A stretch of DNA of 64,000 bases, from the NCBI GenBank assembly GCA_024405735.1, contig JAKSOF010000001.1:62001-126000 (forward strand), given 5' to 3'. Shown here one piece after another: positions 15,566 to 23,061 of this stretch. Within the stretch, counting starts at the first letter, position 1. Each line of letters opens with the position of its first letter. A program made the translations under genes and the position numbers. This DNA is from Victivallaceae bacterium (GTDB taxonomy: Bacteria; Verrucomicrobiota; Lentisphaeria; Victivallales; Victivallaceae). The notes beneath the pieces are model-generated. The model searched no databases. It was not told where the DNA came from and was given only the letters and a program-made list of their open reading frames with translations.

Positions 15566-17128
15566 ATGCAAAAACAAACTCCACAGGAAAAATTGCGGAT
15601 GTATCTGAACGCGCGGCGTCCGATCATCTATATCCGGAACTTTGACTTTCAGGCGGTCGATTCGTTGATTGCCGAGGTCTGCGGCGAAGATTATGTCATC
15701 GATGAATATTCCGAAGCCGGTGGGCGCATCGACTTCAAGACCAAAAGCCCGAAAACGAAAAACCCGATATCGCTCGCGGAATATCTCAGCATTTTCAATT
15801 CTTCTTCTTTCAACAACGATAAACATCAATATCTTGTGGTGCTGAAAGAAGTCCACGCGCAACTGGACGACCCTAAGGTCTATTCCATTTTACAGACGAT
15901 CGCCCAGCGTGTCAAGATGTCCGATGAAGACGTCACGCATCAAAATAAATACGACGTCACGGTTGTCATCGCCGACAGCAAAATGGTGATCCCGCAGGAG
16001 CTGGAGAAACTCATCACGCTCGTGGATATGAAACTTCCGGATGACGACGATATCCGCCGGATCGTCGAGGAAATGGCGAAAACCAACAAGGCGTATATAG
16101 AGGACGGATTTATGCCGGACTTGATCATGGCGCTCAAGGGACTTTCCGAATTTGAGATCCGGCAGATCGTCAATCTCGCCATCGCCGACGACGGATGCCT
16201 TGATCAGAACGACCTTGAACTCATCAACAACGAAAAACGCCAGGCGATCCAGAAATCCGGTTTGATCGAAATGATCGAAGTCGGCAACGTGCAGACCGCC
16301 GGATTGAAAAAACTGCTTAACTACATCAAGCTCAATGGACCGATCTTCAAAAATCCCGGCCGCGCTCAAGAGTACGGCGTGGGACTCCCTGCCGGAGTGA
16401 TGATCGTCGGGATGCCCGGATGCGGCAAATCGCTGACTTCCAAGTGCATCGCAAAAGAGTTCGAGGTGCCGCTTCTGAAACTTGATGTCGGCAGACTTAT
16501 GGGCAAATACGTCGGCGAAAGCGAAGAAAACATGCGGCGTGCGATCGCCGTCGCCGAATCCGCCGCTCCGTGCATTTTGTGGATCGACGAGATCGAAAAG
16601 GCATTCGCCGGGATCGGCGAATCGGGCGGCGGCAGTGTTACGACCCGTATGTTCGGCTATTTTTTGACGTGGATGCAGGAAAAGAAAAGTTGCATCTACG
16701 TCGTTGCCACGGCGAACGATATTTCCAATCTGCCGCCGGAATTTTTGCGCCGCGGTCGTTTCGACGAAATCTTTCAGGTAAAATTCCCGACGAAAGAGGA
16801 ACGCAAGGAAATTTTTGCGCTCCATTTGAAAAAACGCAACAAAGGCGTTCTTCCTCAAGGCATTGATCCGGAAAAACTTGCCGGATTGTTGCGGGACGAT
16901 GAAAATTATTCCGGCGCCGACATCGAAAGTATGGTCAAAGAGGGAATGAAACAGCTTTTTGTGCGCAACATCACTTCCGGGCTCGACCCGAAATTATGGA
17001 AAACGCTGTCGCAAAGCGATATGGAAAAAATCATTCGCGAAACGCCGTCGAGTTACCATTCGCAAAAAGCGAAACTCGACAAAATGCTTCAAAAATTGAA
17101 AGAACTCGATGTCAAGTCGGCAACATAG
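15566..17128 (+). CDS. AAA+ ATPase of the Ycf46 type
   Basis: 520 residues. The N-terminal half (about 1-240) matches the Ycf46-type pattern: an early LNARRPIIYIRNFD segment and a degenerate nucleotide-fold region (QYLVVLKEVHAQL). The C-terminal AAA domain is canonical: Walker A GMPGCGKS (282-289), Walker B ILWIDE (D341, E342), sensor-1 N384 in ATAND, and arginine fingers in FLRRGRFD (R395, R396, R398). The string LDVGRLMGKYVGESEEN is characteristic. Ycf46 proteins are widespread but poorly understood; AAA+ proteins of this clade remodel or unfold partner proteins. It should be the energy-consuming core of this array, cytoplasmic, with the module proteins as candidate adaptors. Confidence 0.92.
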   Translation: MQKQTPQEKLRMYLNARRPIIYIRNFDFQAVDSLIAEVCGEDYVIDEYSEAGGRIDFKTKSPKTKNPISLAEYLSIFNSSSFNNDKHQYLVVLKEVHAQLDDPKVYSILQTIAQRVKMSDEDVTHQNKYDVTVVIADSKMVIPQELEKLITLVDMKLPDDDDIRRIVEEMAKTNKAYIEDGFMPDLIMALKGLSEFEIRQIVNLAIADDGCLDQNDLELINNEKRQAIQKSGLIEMIEVGNVQTAGLKKLLNYIKLNGPIFKNPGRAQEYGVGLPAGVMIVGMPGCGKSLTSKCIAKEFEVPLLKLDVGRLMGKYVGESEENMRRAIAVAESAAPCILWIDEIEKAFAGIGESGGGSVTTRMFGYFLTWMQEKKSCIYVVATANDISNLPPEFLRRGRFDEIFQVKFPTKEERKEIFALHLKKRNKGVLPQGIDPEKLAGLLRDDENYSGADIESMVKEGMKQLFVRNITSGLDPKLWKTLSQSDMEKIIRETPSSYHSQKAKLDKMLQKLKELDVKSAT

Positions 17129-17136
17129 GAGCAAAA

Positions 17137-17556
17137 ATGAATCAGCAACAACAGGATGTCAACCGGCGGTTTGCGGAGGGAACTTCCTCCGTCAATGCCG
17201 AAGATGTTGACAAAGTCATCGGCAAGGAAAGCAAAGTTTTTGCCCTCTTTCAAAAACTCGGCAGTCACGCTCAGGATTTCAAATTGTTGTGGGATCTGCT
17301 CAAAGATTACAAAAACGGAGAATATTCCGCCGTGCCGTGGAAACTCATCGCCGCGATCGTTTTCGCGTTTCTCTATCTCGTGTCGCCGATCGATGCGATC
17401 CCCGATTTTATTCCGGTACTCGGGCTGACCGACGATATTTCCGTTTTCGGACTTGTCCTTGCCGGATTCGGTGCGGAAATCGAAGCGTACAAGACATGGC
17501 GTGATTCCAGAAACGCTCTGCTTTGTGAAAGCGTCGGAGGAGAGGAGGAAAAATGA
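17137..17556 (+). CDS. YkvA-like DUF1232 membrane protein
   Basis: 139 residues. The DUF1232 signature SPIDAIPDFIPVLGLTDD sits at about residues 86-103 within a hydrophobic region (about 70-125) that should form one or two membrane helices; residues 1-65 are a soluble, charged N-terminal extension. DUF1232 proteins have no established function and recur in envelope-related contexts. ATG 17137 has TAGGAG eight bases upstream and lies 8 bases after the AAA+ stop. The next gene overlaps its stop as ATGA. Confidence 0.9.
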   Translation: MNQQQQDVNRRFAEGTSSVNAEDVDKVIGKESKVFALFQKLGSHAQDFKLLWDLLKDYKNGEYSAVPWKLIAAIVFAFLYLVSPIDAIPDFIPVLGLTDDISVFGLVLAGFGAEIEAYKTWRDSRNALLCESVGGEEEK

Positions 17557-17708
17557 TTTATCTGGTACTGATTGCCGGTTGGCTGCTGATCATCGGCATG
17601 CTTTGCGTAAAATTCGGGTTCCGCAAAGTGTGGTCGGTCTGTCTCGTGCTTACGATCGTCAACATCGTGTTGAGCTGGCTTATCGTCGGTTTGAAAAATA
17701 TAAAGTGA
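17553..17708 (+). CDS. Small membrane protein, 51 residues
   Basis: MIYLVLIAGW at the start and KFGFRKVWSVCLVLT after residue 19: two short hydrophobic segments separated by a basic turn. ATG overlaps the preceding TGA (ATGA) with a very strong GGAGGAGAGGAGG upstream, which strongly supports translation. It resembles the other tiny membrane protein at 19072-19230 (shared KFGF-x-K-x-W), so the two are probably paralogues. No named family. Confidence 0.8.
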   Translation: MIYLVLIAGWLLIIGMLCVKFGFRKVWSVCLVLTIVNIVLSWLIVGLKNIK

Positions 17709-17721
17709 CAAGGAGAAAAAA

Positions 17722-17895
17722 ATGAAATTCAACGTGCATTACAATTACTGGACGAAAAACAGTTCTTATCCGACGCGCTGTTCGCGCTTCGTCGAACTGC
17801 CCCGCTGGAGCATGACTGAAGCGAAAAATCAACTCAAAGCCGCACACGGCAATCAACTCGTCAAAGTCGAAATCTTTGACCACAAAGCAATGTGA
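17722..17895 (+). CDS. Hypothetical protein, 57 residues
   Basis: Small soluble protein (MKFNVHYNYWTKNSSYPTR...) ending in HKAM. AAGGAG stands 7 bases before ATG 17722. Aromatic N-terminus and a helical middle (WSMTEAKNQLKAAHGNQ) suggest a compact alpha/beta fold. I recognise no family. Lies between a small membrane protein and a secreted protein gene, with short gaps, so it is probably in the same transcript. Confidence 0.72.
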   Translation: MKFNVHYNYWTKNSSYPTRCSRFVELPRWSMTEAKNQLKAAHGNQLVKVEIFDHKAM

Positions 17896-17924
17896 TTTAA
17901 CCCGAAAGGGCAGGGCGCGCGAAA

Positions 17925-18308
17925 ATGAAAAATTTATTTTTGATGTGCGCCGCATTTTATTGCGGTGCGGCGTTGGCGGCGGAAACCGTCACCATCCATC
18001 AGGACGGATTGCTGACAAGCACCGTCAAGGCGGTCGGCGCTGTCGGTACCGGACTTTGCGAATTCGGAAAAGGACTTGTCTTCGGCAGCGACACCGTCGT
18101 CGTGATGCCGAACTCCGCCGTCCCCGCATCCGCTCCGGTCGTGGTCACGCCCGTCGCGCCTTGTCCCGTCATCGTTGCACCGGGCTATGTACAAACGCCC
18201 GTCATCGTGCCGCCGACGCCGCTCGTCGTCCGCGCGCCTTATTCCTACGGAAGAGTTTACCGGGATTATTATTACGGTCCCCGTTATTATTATCCACGAC
18301 GCTGGTGA
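17925..18308 (+). CDS. Secreted Val/Pro/Tyr-rich protein A
   Basis: 127 residues with a signal peptide (MKNLFLMCAAFYCGAALAAE, cleavage near 19). The mature part starts with a short segment (ETVTIHQDGLLTS), then a Val/Pro/Ala-rich stretch with three or four PVIV/PVVV repeats, and ends in an Arg/Tyr-rich tail (SYGRVYRDYYYG). Low-complexity proteins of this kind are often surface or matrix proteins. It is a paralogue of the product of 19232-19633. No enzyme motif. The start has a weak AAAGGG site. Confidence 0.8.
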   Translation: MKNLFLMCAAFYCGAALAAETVTIHQDGLLTSTVKAVGAVGTGLCEFGKGLVFGSDTVVVMPNSAVPASAPVVVTPVAPCPVIVAPGYVQTPVIVPPTPLVVRAPYSYGRVYRDYYYGPRYYYPRRW

Positions 18309-18324
18309 ATTTTTTTCTTTTCCG

Positions 18325-18348
18325 GTGACAAAAAAACGTTTTTTTCAC
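18325..18348 (+). promoter_or_regulatory. 24-base near-palindrome, possible operator
   Basis: GTGA-C-AAAAAAA-CG-TTTTTTT-CAC, a 16-base perfect palindrome flanked by GTGA and TCAC arms offset by one base, located between a secreted-protein gene and the next start. It could be a regulator site or a weak bidirectional terminator. Confidence 0.3.
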
Positions 18349-18414
18349 GAATATAAGATTGGAAGACCGCAAGTCAATGCGATCACGGCAATCTTAAAAA
18401 AAGGAGAAAAACAA

Positions 18415-18825
18415 ATGGCCGAAGAAGAAAAAATCACACTGACGAAAGAGGAGTTGCAGAAAATGCTCGCCAAGGCGGCGCAAAACGGCGCCGCCTTGGA
18501 TGACGAGGATGCCGCCGTCCTGAAACTCATCGCGACTTTTCCGCCGCGCGAAGAAGAAAAAACGGTTACGGCGGAAGATTACATCAACGATTGCGTTTCC
18601 CGTATTACGAAAAAATTCGACGAAAGAAAAAAACGCATGGCGGAATATGTCGAATTCGAGAAAATTCTGCGCTCCTACGCCGAATATTCCGAAGACCCCG
18701 AAGATGTCGCGGAAGACCTTTCCGACGAGGAAATGAAACGCTACGTCAAAAAACATCGCATCTATCAGAAACTTTATGATGAAAAGATCCGGCGTTTCGG
18801 CTATCTGCCGCCGATTTTCGGCTGA
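18415..18825 (+). CDS. Hypothetical acidic helical protein
   Basis: 136 residues, very rich in Glu, Lys and Asp, predicted almost entirely helical (EEEKITLTKEELQKMLAKAA at the N-terminus; KKFDERKKRMAEYVEFEK in the middle), with no signal peptide or membrane helix. AAAGGAG precedes ATG 18415. Composition resembles the product of 12718-13161 at the head of the array. No family recognised; a coiled-coil partner or scaffold is a reasonable guess. Confidence 0.75.
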   Translation: MAEEEKITLTKEELQKMLAKAAQNGAALDDEDAAVLKLIATFPPREEEKTVTAEDYINDCVSRITKKFDERKKRMAEYVEFEKILRSYAEYSEDPEDVAEDLSDEEMKRYVKKHRIYQKLYDEKIRRFGYLPPIFG

Positions 18826-18845
18826 TCAAATCAGGGAGGTGTATC

Positions 18846-19064
18846 ATGTCATGGCTTACTCAAAACATCGAAAAGGAATGTTGCCTTACCTGTCAGCATT
18901 TCAAGGTCGGGCGTCGTCTTAAAGTGATGGGACGCAATCTTTTCATCGAATACGATTCCGTCCTCGGCGCCTGTAAACTTTTCAACAACTTCCCGAAAGG
19001 GATCGAATGCCGCCCGATGACGGGCAGTTTCTGCCGCTACAAAAAATGGGTCGAATTACCGTAG
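18846..19064 (+). CDS. Cys-rich small protein, possible metal-binding
   Basis: 72 residues with six cysteines: C12, C13 and C16 (CCxxC), C43, C55 and C63. The spacing would suit a zinc knuckle or an iron-sulphur cluster. No signal peptide, so it is probably cytoplasmic and the cysteines are available for metal. GGGAGG lies seven bases before ATG 18846. No named family recognised. Confidence 0.78.
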   Translation: MSWLTQNIEKECCLTCQHFKVGRRLKVMGRNLFIEYDSVLGACKLFNNFPKGIECRPMTGSFCRYKKWVELP

Positions 19065-19071
19065 GTGCATT

Positions 19072-19230
19072 ATGGGTGTCATTATATTACTTGCCATCGG
19101 CATTTTCATATCGTATAAACTTTATAAAAAATTCGGTTTTGTCAAGGGATGGACGGTCGGCGTATCGACGTTCGTCGGTTTGATCGTCGCTTTTGTGCTG
19201 TTGGCGTTTTTTATGCAGGCGTGCAATTAA
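19072..19230 (+). CDS. Small membrane protein, 52 residues
   Basis: Two hydrophobic segments (MGVIILLAIGIFISY and TVGVSTFVGLIVAFVLLAFF) around a basic loop KLYKKFGFVKGW, ending in CN. Shares size and the KFGF-x-K-x-W loop with the product of 17553-17708. ATG 19072 follows the previous stop by 7 bases with a TAGGTG site. The following gene starts 1 base after its TAA. Confidence 0.75.
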   Translation: MGVIILLAIGIFISYKLYKKFGFVKGWTVGVSTFVGLIVAFVLLAFFMQACN

Positions 19231-19231
19231 A

Positions 19232-19633
19232 ATGTGTAAAAAATTTGTAATTGCAGTCACATTGATGATGGCGGGGATCGCGTCTGCCGATACGGTAATC
19301 GTCCGTCAGCCGGGGCTGTTTGAAGCCGTCGGCGGCATCGTCCGCGGCGCGGCGGAAGTCGTTACGGGAAGCACAACGACGATTTCTTATCCGTCGGTGC
19401 GTACTTGTACGCCCGGCGTCGTCTGTACGCCTTCCGTCGTAGTGCCGTCACCGGTCGTCGTCGCTCCTGCCGTTGTCCCGGCTCCGGTCGTGACGACGCC
19501 GCTGGTCGTTCCCGTCCGCAACGGATACTATTACGGCACTTACCCGCAATACGCTTATCCTGCGCATTATTACCGGTGGGGCAATCCGCATTACGGCATC
19601 GGCGTGCACCATTACATCCACTACGGTTTCTGA
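19232..19633 (+). CDS. Secreted Val/Pro/Tyr-rich protein B
   Basis: 133 residues with signal peptide (MCKKFVIAVTLMMAGIASA, cleavage near 19). The mature N-terminus DTVIVRQPGLFEAVGGIV resembles the same region of secreted protein A (ETVTIHQDGLLTSTVKAVG), then come Val/Pro repeats and a Tyr/His/Gly-rich tail (YYYGTYPQYAYPAHYY). Start ATG 19232 is chosen for the signal peptide; a longer frame exists from 19193. Last gene of the array. Confidence 0.8.
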   Translation: MCKKFVIAVTLMMAGIASADTVIVRQPGLFEAVGGIVRGAAEVVTGSTTTISYPSVRTCTPGVVCTPSVVVPSPVVVAPAVVPAPVVTTPLVVPVRNGYYYGTYPQYAYPAHYYRWGNPHYGIGVHHYIHYGF

Positions 19634-19931
19634 TACAAAAGAGCAAGACAAGCATCAGCGTGGTGAGGTGTCGCGGCAGTCGGGCGGGCGGCTTGTCACG
19701 GCGTAGCCCGTAGGGCGAAGACGGAAGCATTAGCCCGCGTGGGACGCTCGTCCTCTTTGCAGTAACAAACAGACGAGCCCGCGGAGATTTGCGGAGATAT
19801 TCGTCAAGAGTACGATAAAAGCGTCAGTCCGCAAATATCTGCGGCAACTACAAAGTCCAGCCCGCACCTGGTTGAGGGTGTTAAGAGGGGCGAAATCAGC
19901 CCCTCTTGCTCCAATTGCGTCAAAAAATTGA
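19634..19931 (+). other. Structured noncoding interval between convergent genes
   Basis: About 300 bases without a credible ORF. CCGC-N4-ATTTGCGGA (19779-19795) pairs with TCCGCAAAT-N4-GCGG (19828-19844), a 13-pair stem with a symmetric 4x4 internal loop and a 32-base apical loop. A perfect 9-pair hairpin AAGAGGGGC/GCCCCTCTT (19883-19907) lies nearer prfA. Several GC-rich short hairpins lie at 19680-19740. It could be a structured RNA or a repeated intergenic element; I match it to no known RNA class. Confidence 0.5.
19883..19907 (+). terminator. Strong hairpin, possible bidirectional terminator
   Basis: Stem AAGAGGGGC/GCCCCTCTT, 7-base loop, between two convergent transcription units (secreted protein B and prfA). 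No T tract on the plus strand, so the terminator call rests on position and stability. Confidence 0.45.
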
Positions 19932-21014
19932 TTATTTCAACGCTTCCAGTTGGCGCGCGCAGACGATCTTGAGGATCTGATTAAGGATCAGATCGAGGTC
20001 GCCTTGCATCAGTTTCGGCAGGTCGAATGTCGAAACGTTGAAACGGTGATCGGTCACCCGGTTCTGCGGGAAGTTGTAGGTGCGGATGCGTTCGCTGCGG
20101 TCGCCCGTACCGACTTGGGAACGCTTGTCCGCCGCCTGTTTGGCGGCTTCCTCATTTTGCATATGCTCAAGCAGACGGGCATAGAGAATGCGCAACGCGA
20201 TCTCCTTGTTGCGGTGCTGGGATTTTTCCTGCTGACTGGCGACGGCAAGTCCCGTCGGGATATGGGTGACGCGCACCGCGCTGTCGGTCGTGTTGACGCA
20301 TTGTCCGCCGGGACCGCTGGAGCGGAAAACGTCGAAGCGCAGATCTTCCGGCTTGATATTCAGCTCGACTTCCTCGGCTTCCGGCATCACTGAAACGGTG
20401 ACGGTCGACGTGTGGACGCGGCCGCCGGACTCGGTTTCGGGGATGCGCTGGACGCGGTGGACGCCCGATTCGTATTTCATCAGACTGTAAACGTCGCCGC
20501 CGGAAAAGGCGCACGAGGCGTTTTTGATGCCGCCCAAGTCCGTGTCGGACTGGTCGAGGACTTCCACTTTCCACCCCTGTTTTTCCGCGAAATACAAATA
20601 AGCGCGCAGTAATTCCGCCGCAAACAGCGCGGCTTCGTCGCCGCCCGCCGCCGGTTTGATCTCGACGATGATGTTTTTGGAATCGTTGGGGTCGGGCGGG
20701 AGCAAGGAGATCTGGATCTTGTCTTCCAATTCGGCGGCGCGTTTTTCCGCATCCTCGATGTCGGAAGCGGCAAGTTCACGCATTTCCGGATCGGTTTCCT
20801 GCGTCAGCAGTTCGTGCGTGGATTCGATGTCCTGCAAAGTCTTGACCCAGGTGTCGAAGTCCTGAAAGAGGGTTTCCAGTTTGCTGTGCTCCCGCGTAAC
20901 GCGGCGGCAGTCGTCCGCCTTGGCGTAAATCGCGGGATCGGCGAGTTGCTTTTCCAATTCGGCGGCGCGAACGTGCAATTTTTCGACGTAAGAACGGATA
21001 TCGTCGGGCACCAT
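19932..21014 (-). CDS. prfA: Peptide chain release factor 1
   Basis: 360 residues, normal length. The peptidyl-tRNA hydrolysis motif GGQ is at 236-238 in SGPGGQCVN, and the codon-recognition tripeptide is PET (192-194) in RIPETESGGRVHTS, which places it with RF1 (P-x-T, reading UAA and UAG) rather than RF2 (SPF). GAGG lies eight bases before the start. Transcribed from the rpmE promoter through a terminator hairpin that separates the two genes. Confidence 0.97.
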   Translation of the reverse strand: MVPDDIRSYVEKLHVRAAELEKQLADPAIYAKADDCRRVTREHSKLETLFQDFDTWVKTLQDIESTHELLTQETDPEMRELAASDIEDAEKRAAELEDKIQISLLPPDPNDSKNIIVEIKPAAGGDEAALFAAELLRAYLYFAEKQGWKVEVLDQSDTDLGGIKNASCAFSGGDVYSLMKYESGVHRVQRIPETESGGRVHTSTVTVSVMPEAEEVELNIKPEDLRFDVFRSSGPGGQCVNTTDSAVRVTHIPTGLAVASQQEKSQHRNKEIALRILYARLLEHMQNEEAAKQAADKRSQVGTGDRSERIRTYNFPQNRVTDHRFNVSTFDLPKLMQGDLDLILNQILKIVCARQLEALK

Positions 21015-21028
21015 GATGAAAACCTCGT

Positions 21029-21058
21029 AAAAAAAAGGGCTTGCCGAAAAGCAAGCCC
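21029..21058 (-). terminator. Intrinsic terminator between rpmE and prfA
   Basis: On the minus strand GGGCTTGC, 6-base loop, GCAAGCCC, then eight T. The hairpin is perfect. It sits after rpmE and only about 15 bases before prfA, so prfA probably depends on read-through. Confidence 0.88.
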
Positions 21059-21072
21059 GGAAGTCGGAAAAA

Positions 21073-21279
21073 TCAGTTGGCGGCTTTCTTGTAGCGGCGG
21101 TTGAATTTATCGATACGGCCCGCCGTATCGACGAATTTCTGTTTGCCGGTAAAGAAGGGGTGGCACTTGGCGCAGATACCGACCTTGTATTCAGGACGGG
21201 TGGATTTGATGTGCCAGACTTCGCCGCAGGCGCAGGTGACGATCGCGTCGCCGTAAGCCGGATGGATATCTTTTTTCAT
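21073..21279 (-). CDS. rpmE: 50S ribosomal protein L31
   Basis: 68 residues from ATG 21279; a longer frame would need a TTG codon that overlaps the GGAG ribosome binding site. The zinc-binding cysteines of the C+ type are present as CAC near residues 16-18 and CAKC near 35-38. It is the first gene after the promoter at 21334-21361. Confidence 0.96.
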   Translation of the reverse strand: MKKDIHPAYGDAIVTCACGEVWHIKSTRPEYKVGICAKCHPFFTGKQKFVDTAGRIDKFNRRYKKAAN

Positions 21280-21333
21280 CGTTTCATTCTCCAAAAACTA
21301 AAGGTTGAATTTTTATCGGATTGTCAAAGCATA

Positions 21334-21361
21334 AATATAGCATCAAAAATCAAAAAAGCAA
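21334..21361 (-). promoter_or_regulatory. rpmE promoter
   Basis: Minus-strand TTGCTT (21361-21356), 16-base spacer, TATATT (21339-21334), giving a leader of about 45 bases to rpmE. Confidence 0.7.
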
Positions 21362-21390
21362 GCGCGCAACCGTAAAAATTGCCGCAAAAA

Positions 21391-22050
21391 TCACAAATTC
21401 CTTTCCCAACGCCACGGAGCGAGAAATTTTTCCGCCTGCGAAAAAGGCGCGCTGCCGAAAAAGCCCCGGTGCGCGGAAAGCGGGGAGGGGTGCGGTGCCG
21501 TCAATACGAGATGCTCCTTGTTTTGGGGGATCAGCGATTTTTTGGCGATGGCGAAATTACCCCAGAGCAGAAAAACTTTGCGCGTTTCTTTACACGCGAC
21601 GGCGCGGACGATCGCGTCGGTAAAAAGTTCCCAATTCAATTTGCGGTGACTGCCCGGCGCGTTTTGGCGGACGGTGAGGACGCTGTTAAGCAGCAACACG
21701 CCGTTTTTCGCCCAGCAAGTAAGGTCGGTGGAAACGGGACAATGGACATTGAGATCGCGGGAAAATTCCTTGAAAATATTGCGGAGCGACGGCGGTGTTT
21801 TGACGCCGTCGGGCACGGAAAAGGCAAGTCCCTGCGCTTCGCCGGGGTTGTGATAGGGATCCTGACCGATCAGGACGACGCGGACATTTTCCGGCGGCGT
21901 CAATTCCAGCGCGCGGAAAACGGCGCCGCGCGGCGGATAGACTTCGACGCTTGTCCTTTCGAGTTCGACGGCGGACAAAATACGGCCCAGCAAATCGAAG
22001 TCGGCGAAATCCGATAAATAATTCCGCCAGACTTCGGGAAAAACTTCCAT
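21391..22050 (-). CDS. ung: Uracil-DNA glycosylase, family 1
   Basis: 219 residues. The water-activating motif GQDPYH is at 62-67 (D64), and the DNA-intercalation motif HPSPLS is near the C-terminus with its His. Removes uracil from DNA to begin base excision repair. Last gene of a six-gene minus-strand operon; ATG 22050 directly abuts the stop of the DUF4432 gene, so it is co-translated with an unrelated metabolic gene. Confidence 0.97.
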   Translation of the reverse strand: MEVFPEVWRNYLSDFADFDLLGRILSAVELERTSVEVYPPRGAVFRALELTPPENVRVVLIGQDPYHNPGEAQGLAFSVPDGVKTPPSLRNIFKEFSRDLNVHCPVSTDLTCWAKNGVLLLNSVLTVRQNAPGSHRKLNWELFTDAIVRAVACKETRKVFLLWGNFAIAKKSLIPQNKEHLVLTAPHPSPLSAHRGFFGSAPFSQAEKFLAPWRWERNL

Positions 22051-23061
22051 TTAAAGTTCCTCTATCGAAACGCGCACGACGCTCGTCGCGCTTTCTCCCG
22101 GCGCAAGCGTCTGCAAGGTCTTGCGTGCGGCGTTGGCGTTTTGCCCTTCGGGGAGGCAGTTCGCCGGTTCCAGACCGAGGACGTATTCTCCCTGTCCCAT
22201 CATTTTCCACTCGACGAGATAGGGGAGTTCTTTGGTGCGGTAGGCGACGCGCAGTTTCCGGCGGCTGTCGTGATTGACAAGTTCGATCGCGGCGAAGCCG
22301 TCGGCGCCGGAGGGCAGTTTGTGGTAAAAAACCTGCTCGGTGAAGCCCTTTTGCGGCTCCTCCATATATTGCCACGCTTTCAATCCCGCCTGCGCGACGG
22401 CATTCTGCGGGATGACTTCGTGCTTCGGCGCTTCGAGATACGCCCCGAAAGAAACGAGCGGCCAGCCGAAATTCATGTGCATCAAAAGCATATAGGGCGC
22501 GTCGCGGAAACCGTCGTTGGTGACGCAATTTTCGATCTCGATCGTGTTTTCACCGTAAAACGTCGTGATCTTGCGGCGCAACAGCAGATTTTCACCGAAA
22601 ACGCGCGCGTGCCGCGCTTCGCCGGAAACGGTCAACTGATAGCGGCCGTTTTCCCATCGGGCGTCGGTGCTCAAATGCGTGACGGGCGTATGGGAGATGC
22701 GTCCGTGAAGTCCGTGATTTTCGCCGCCGGCTTCTCCGGGACCGCCGACATTGAGAAAGCCGCAGGTCGTCATCATTCCGCCGCCCCAGGTGCGGAGCCA
22801 TTCAAAGCCCTGCGCATCGTAAAAAGCGGGGGCGGATGCGCCGTCGTTGGGCAGCCAGACGAAATTTTCCCCGCGGAAACTTGCTTCGCCGATATCCAGC
22901 GCACGGTCGGGGTAGACCGAGAAACGCAATCCGCTGCCGTTGTCGATTTCGACCAGACGCATCCCGCGCCCGGGCCCTTCGGCGATTTGCAGATTGCGGA
23001 TCGCGGCAAGTTGCCGCATCGAACCGAGGCAGGGACGGTCGTTTTCGCTGTAAAGACTCAT
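22051..23061 (-). CDS. DUF4432 / mutarotase-fold sugar-binding protein
   Basis: 336 residues. The pattern of GGGMMTTCGFLNVGGPG, then ENHGLHGRISHTP and ENCVTNDGFRDAPYMLLMHMNFGWP matches DUF4432-type members of the galactose-mutarotase superfamily. They are probably epimerases or isomerases acting on phosphorylated or free hexoses, but no reaction is firmly established for most. No signal peptide. The start codon overlaps the end of the chorismate mutase gene by 4 bases. Adjacent nagA and a sugar-hydrolase-like gene point to amino-sugar or hexose metabolism. Confidence 0.85.
   Translation of the reverse strand: MSLYSENDRPCLGSMRQLAAIRNLQIAEGPGRGMRLVEIDNGSGLRFSVYPDRALDIGEASFRGENFVWLPNDGASAPAFYDAQGFEWLRTWGGGMMTTCGFLNVGGPGEAGGENHGLHGRISHTPVTHLSTDARWENGRYQLTVSGEARHARVFGENLLLRRKITTFYGENTIEIENCVTNDGFRDAPYMLLMHMNFGWPLVSFGAYLEAPKHEVIPQNAVAQAGLKAWQYMEEPQKGFTEQVFYHKLPSGADGFAAIELVNHDSRRKLRVAYRTKELPYLVEWKMMGQGEYVLGLEPANCLPEGQNANAARKTLQTLAPGESATSVVRVSIEEL

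Noticed and set aside
19634-19931. tmRNA, 6S RNA or RNase P RNA in the intergenic interval
   Set aside because: No encoded CCA end with tRNA-like arms, no tag peptide frame, and no recognisable P-RNA core sequence.
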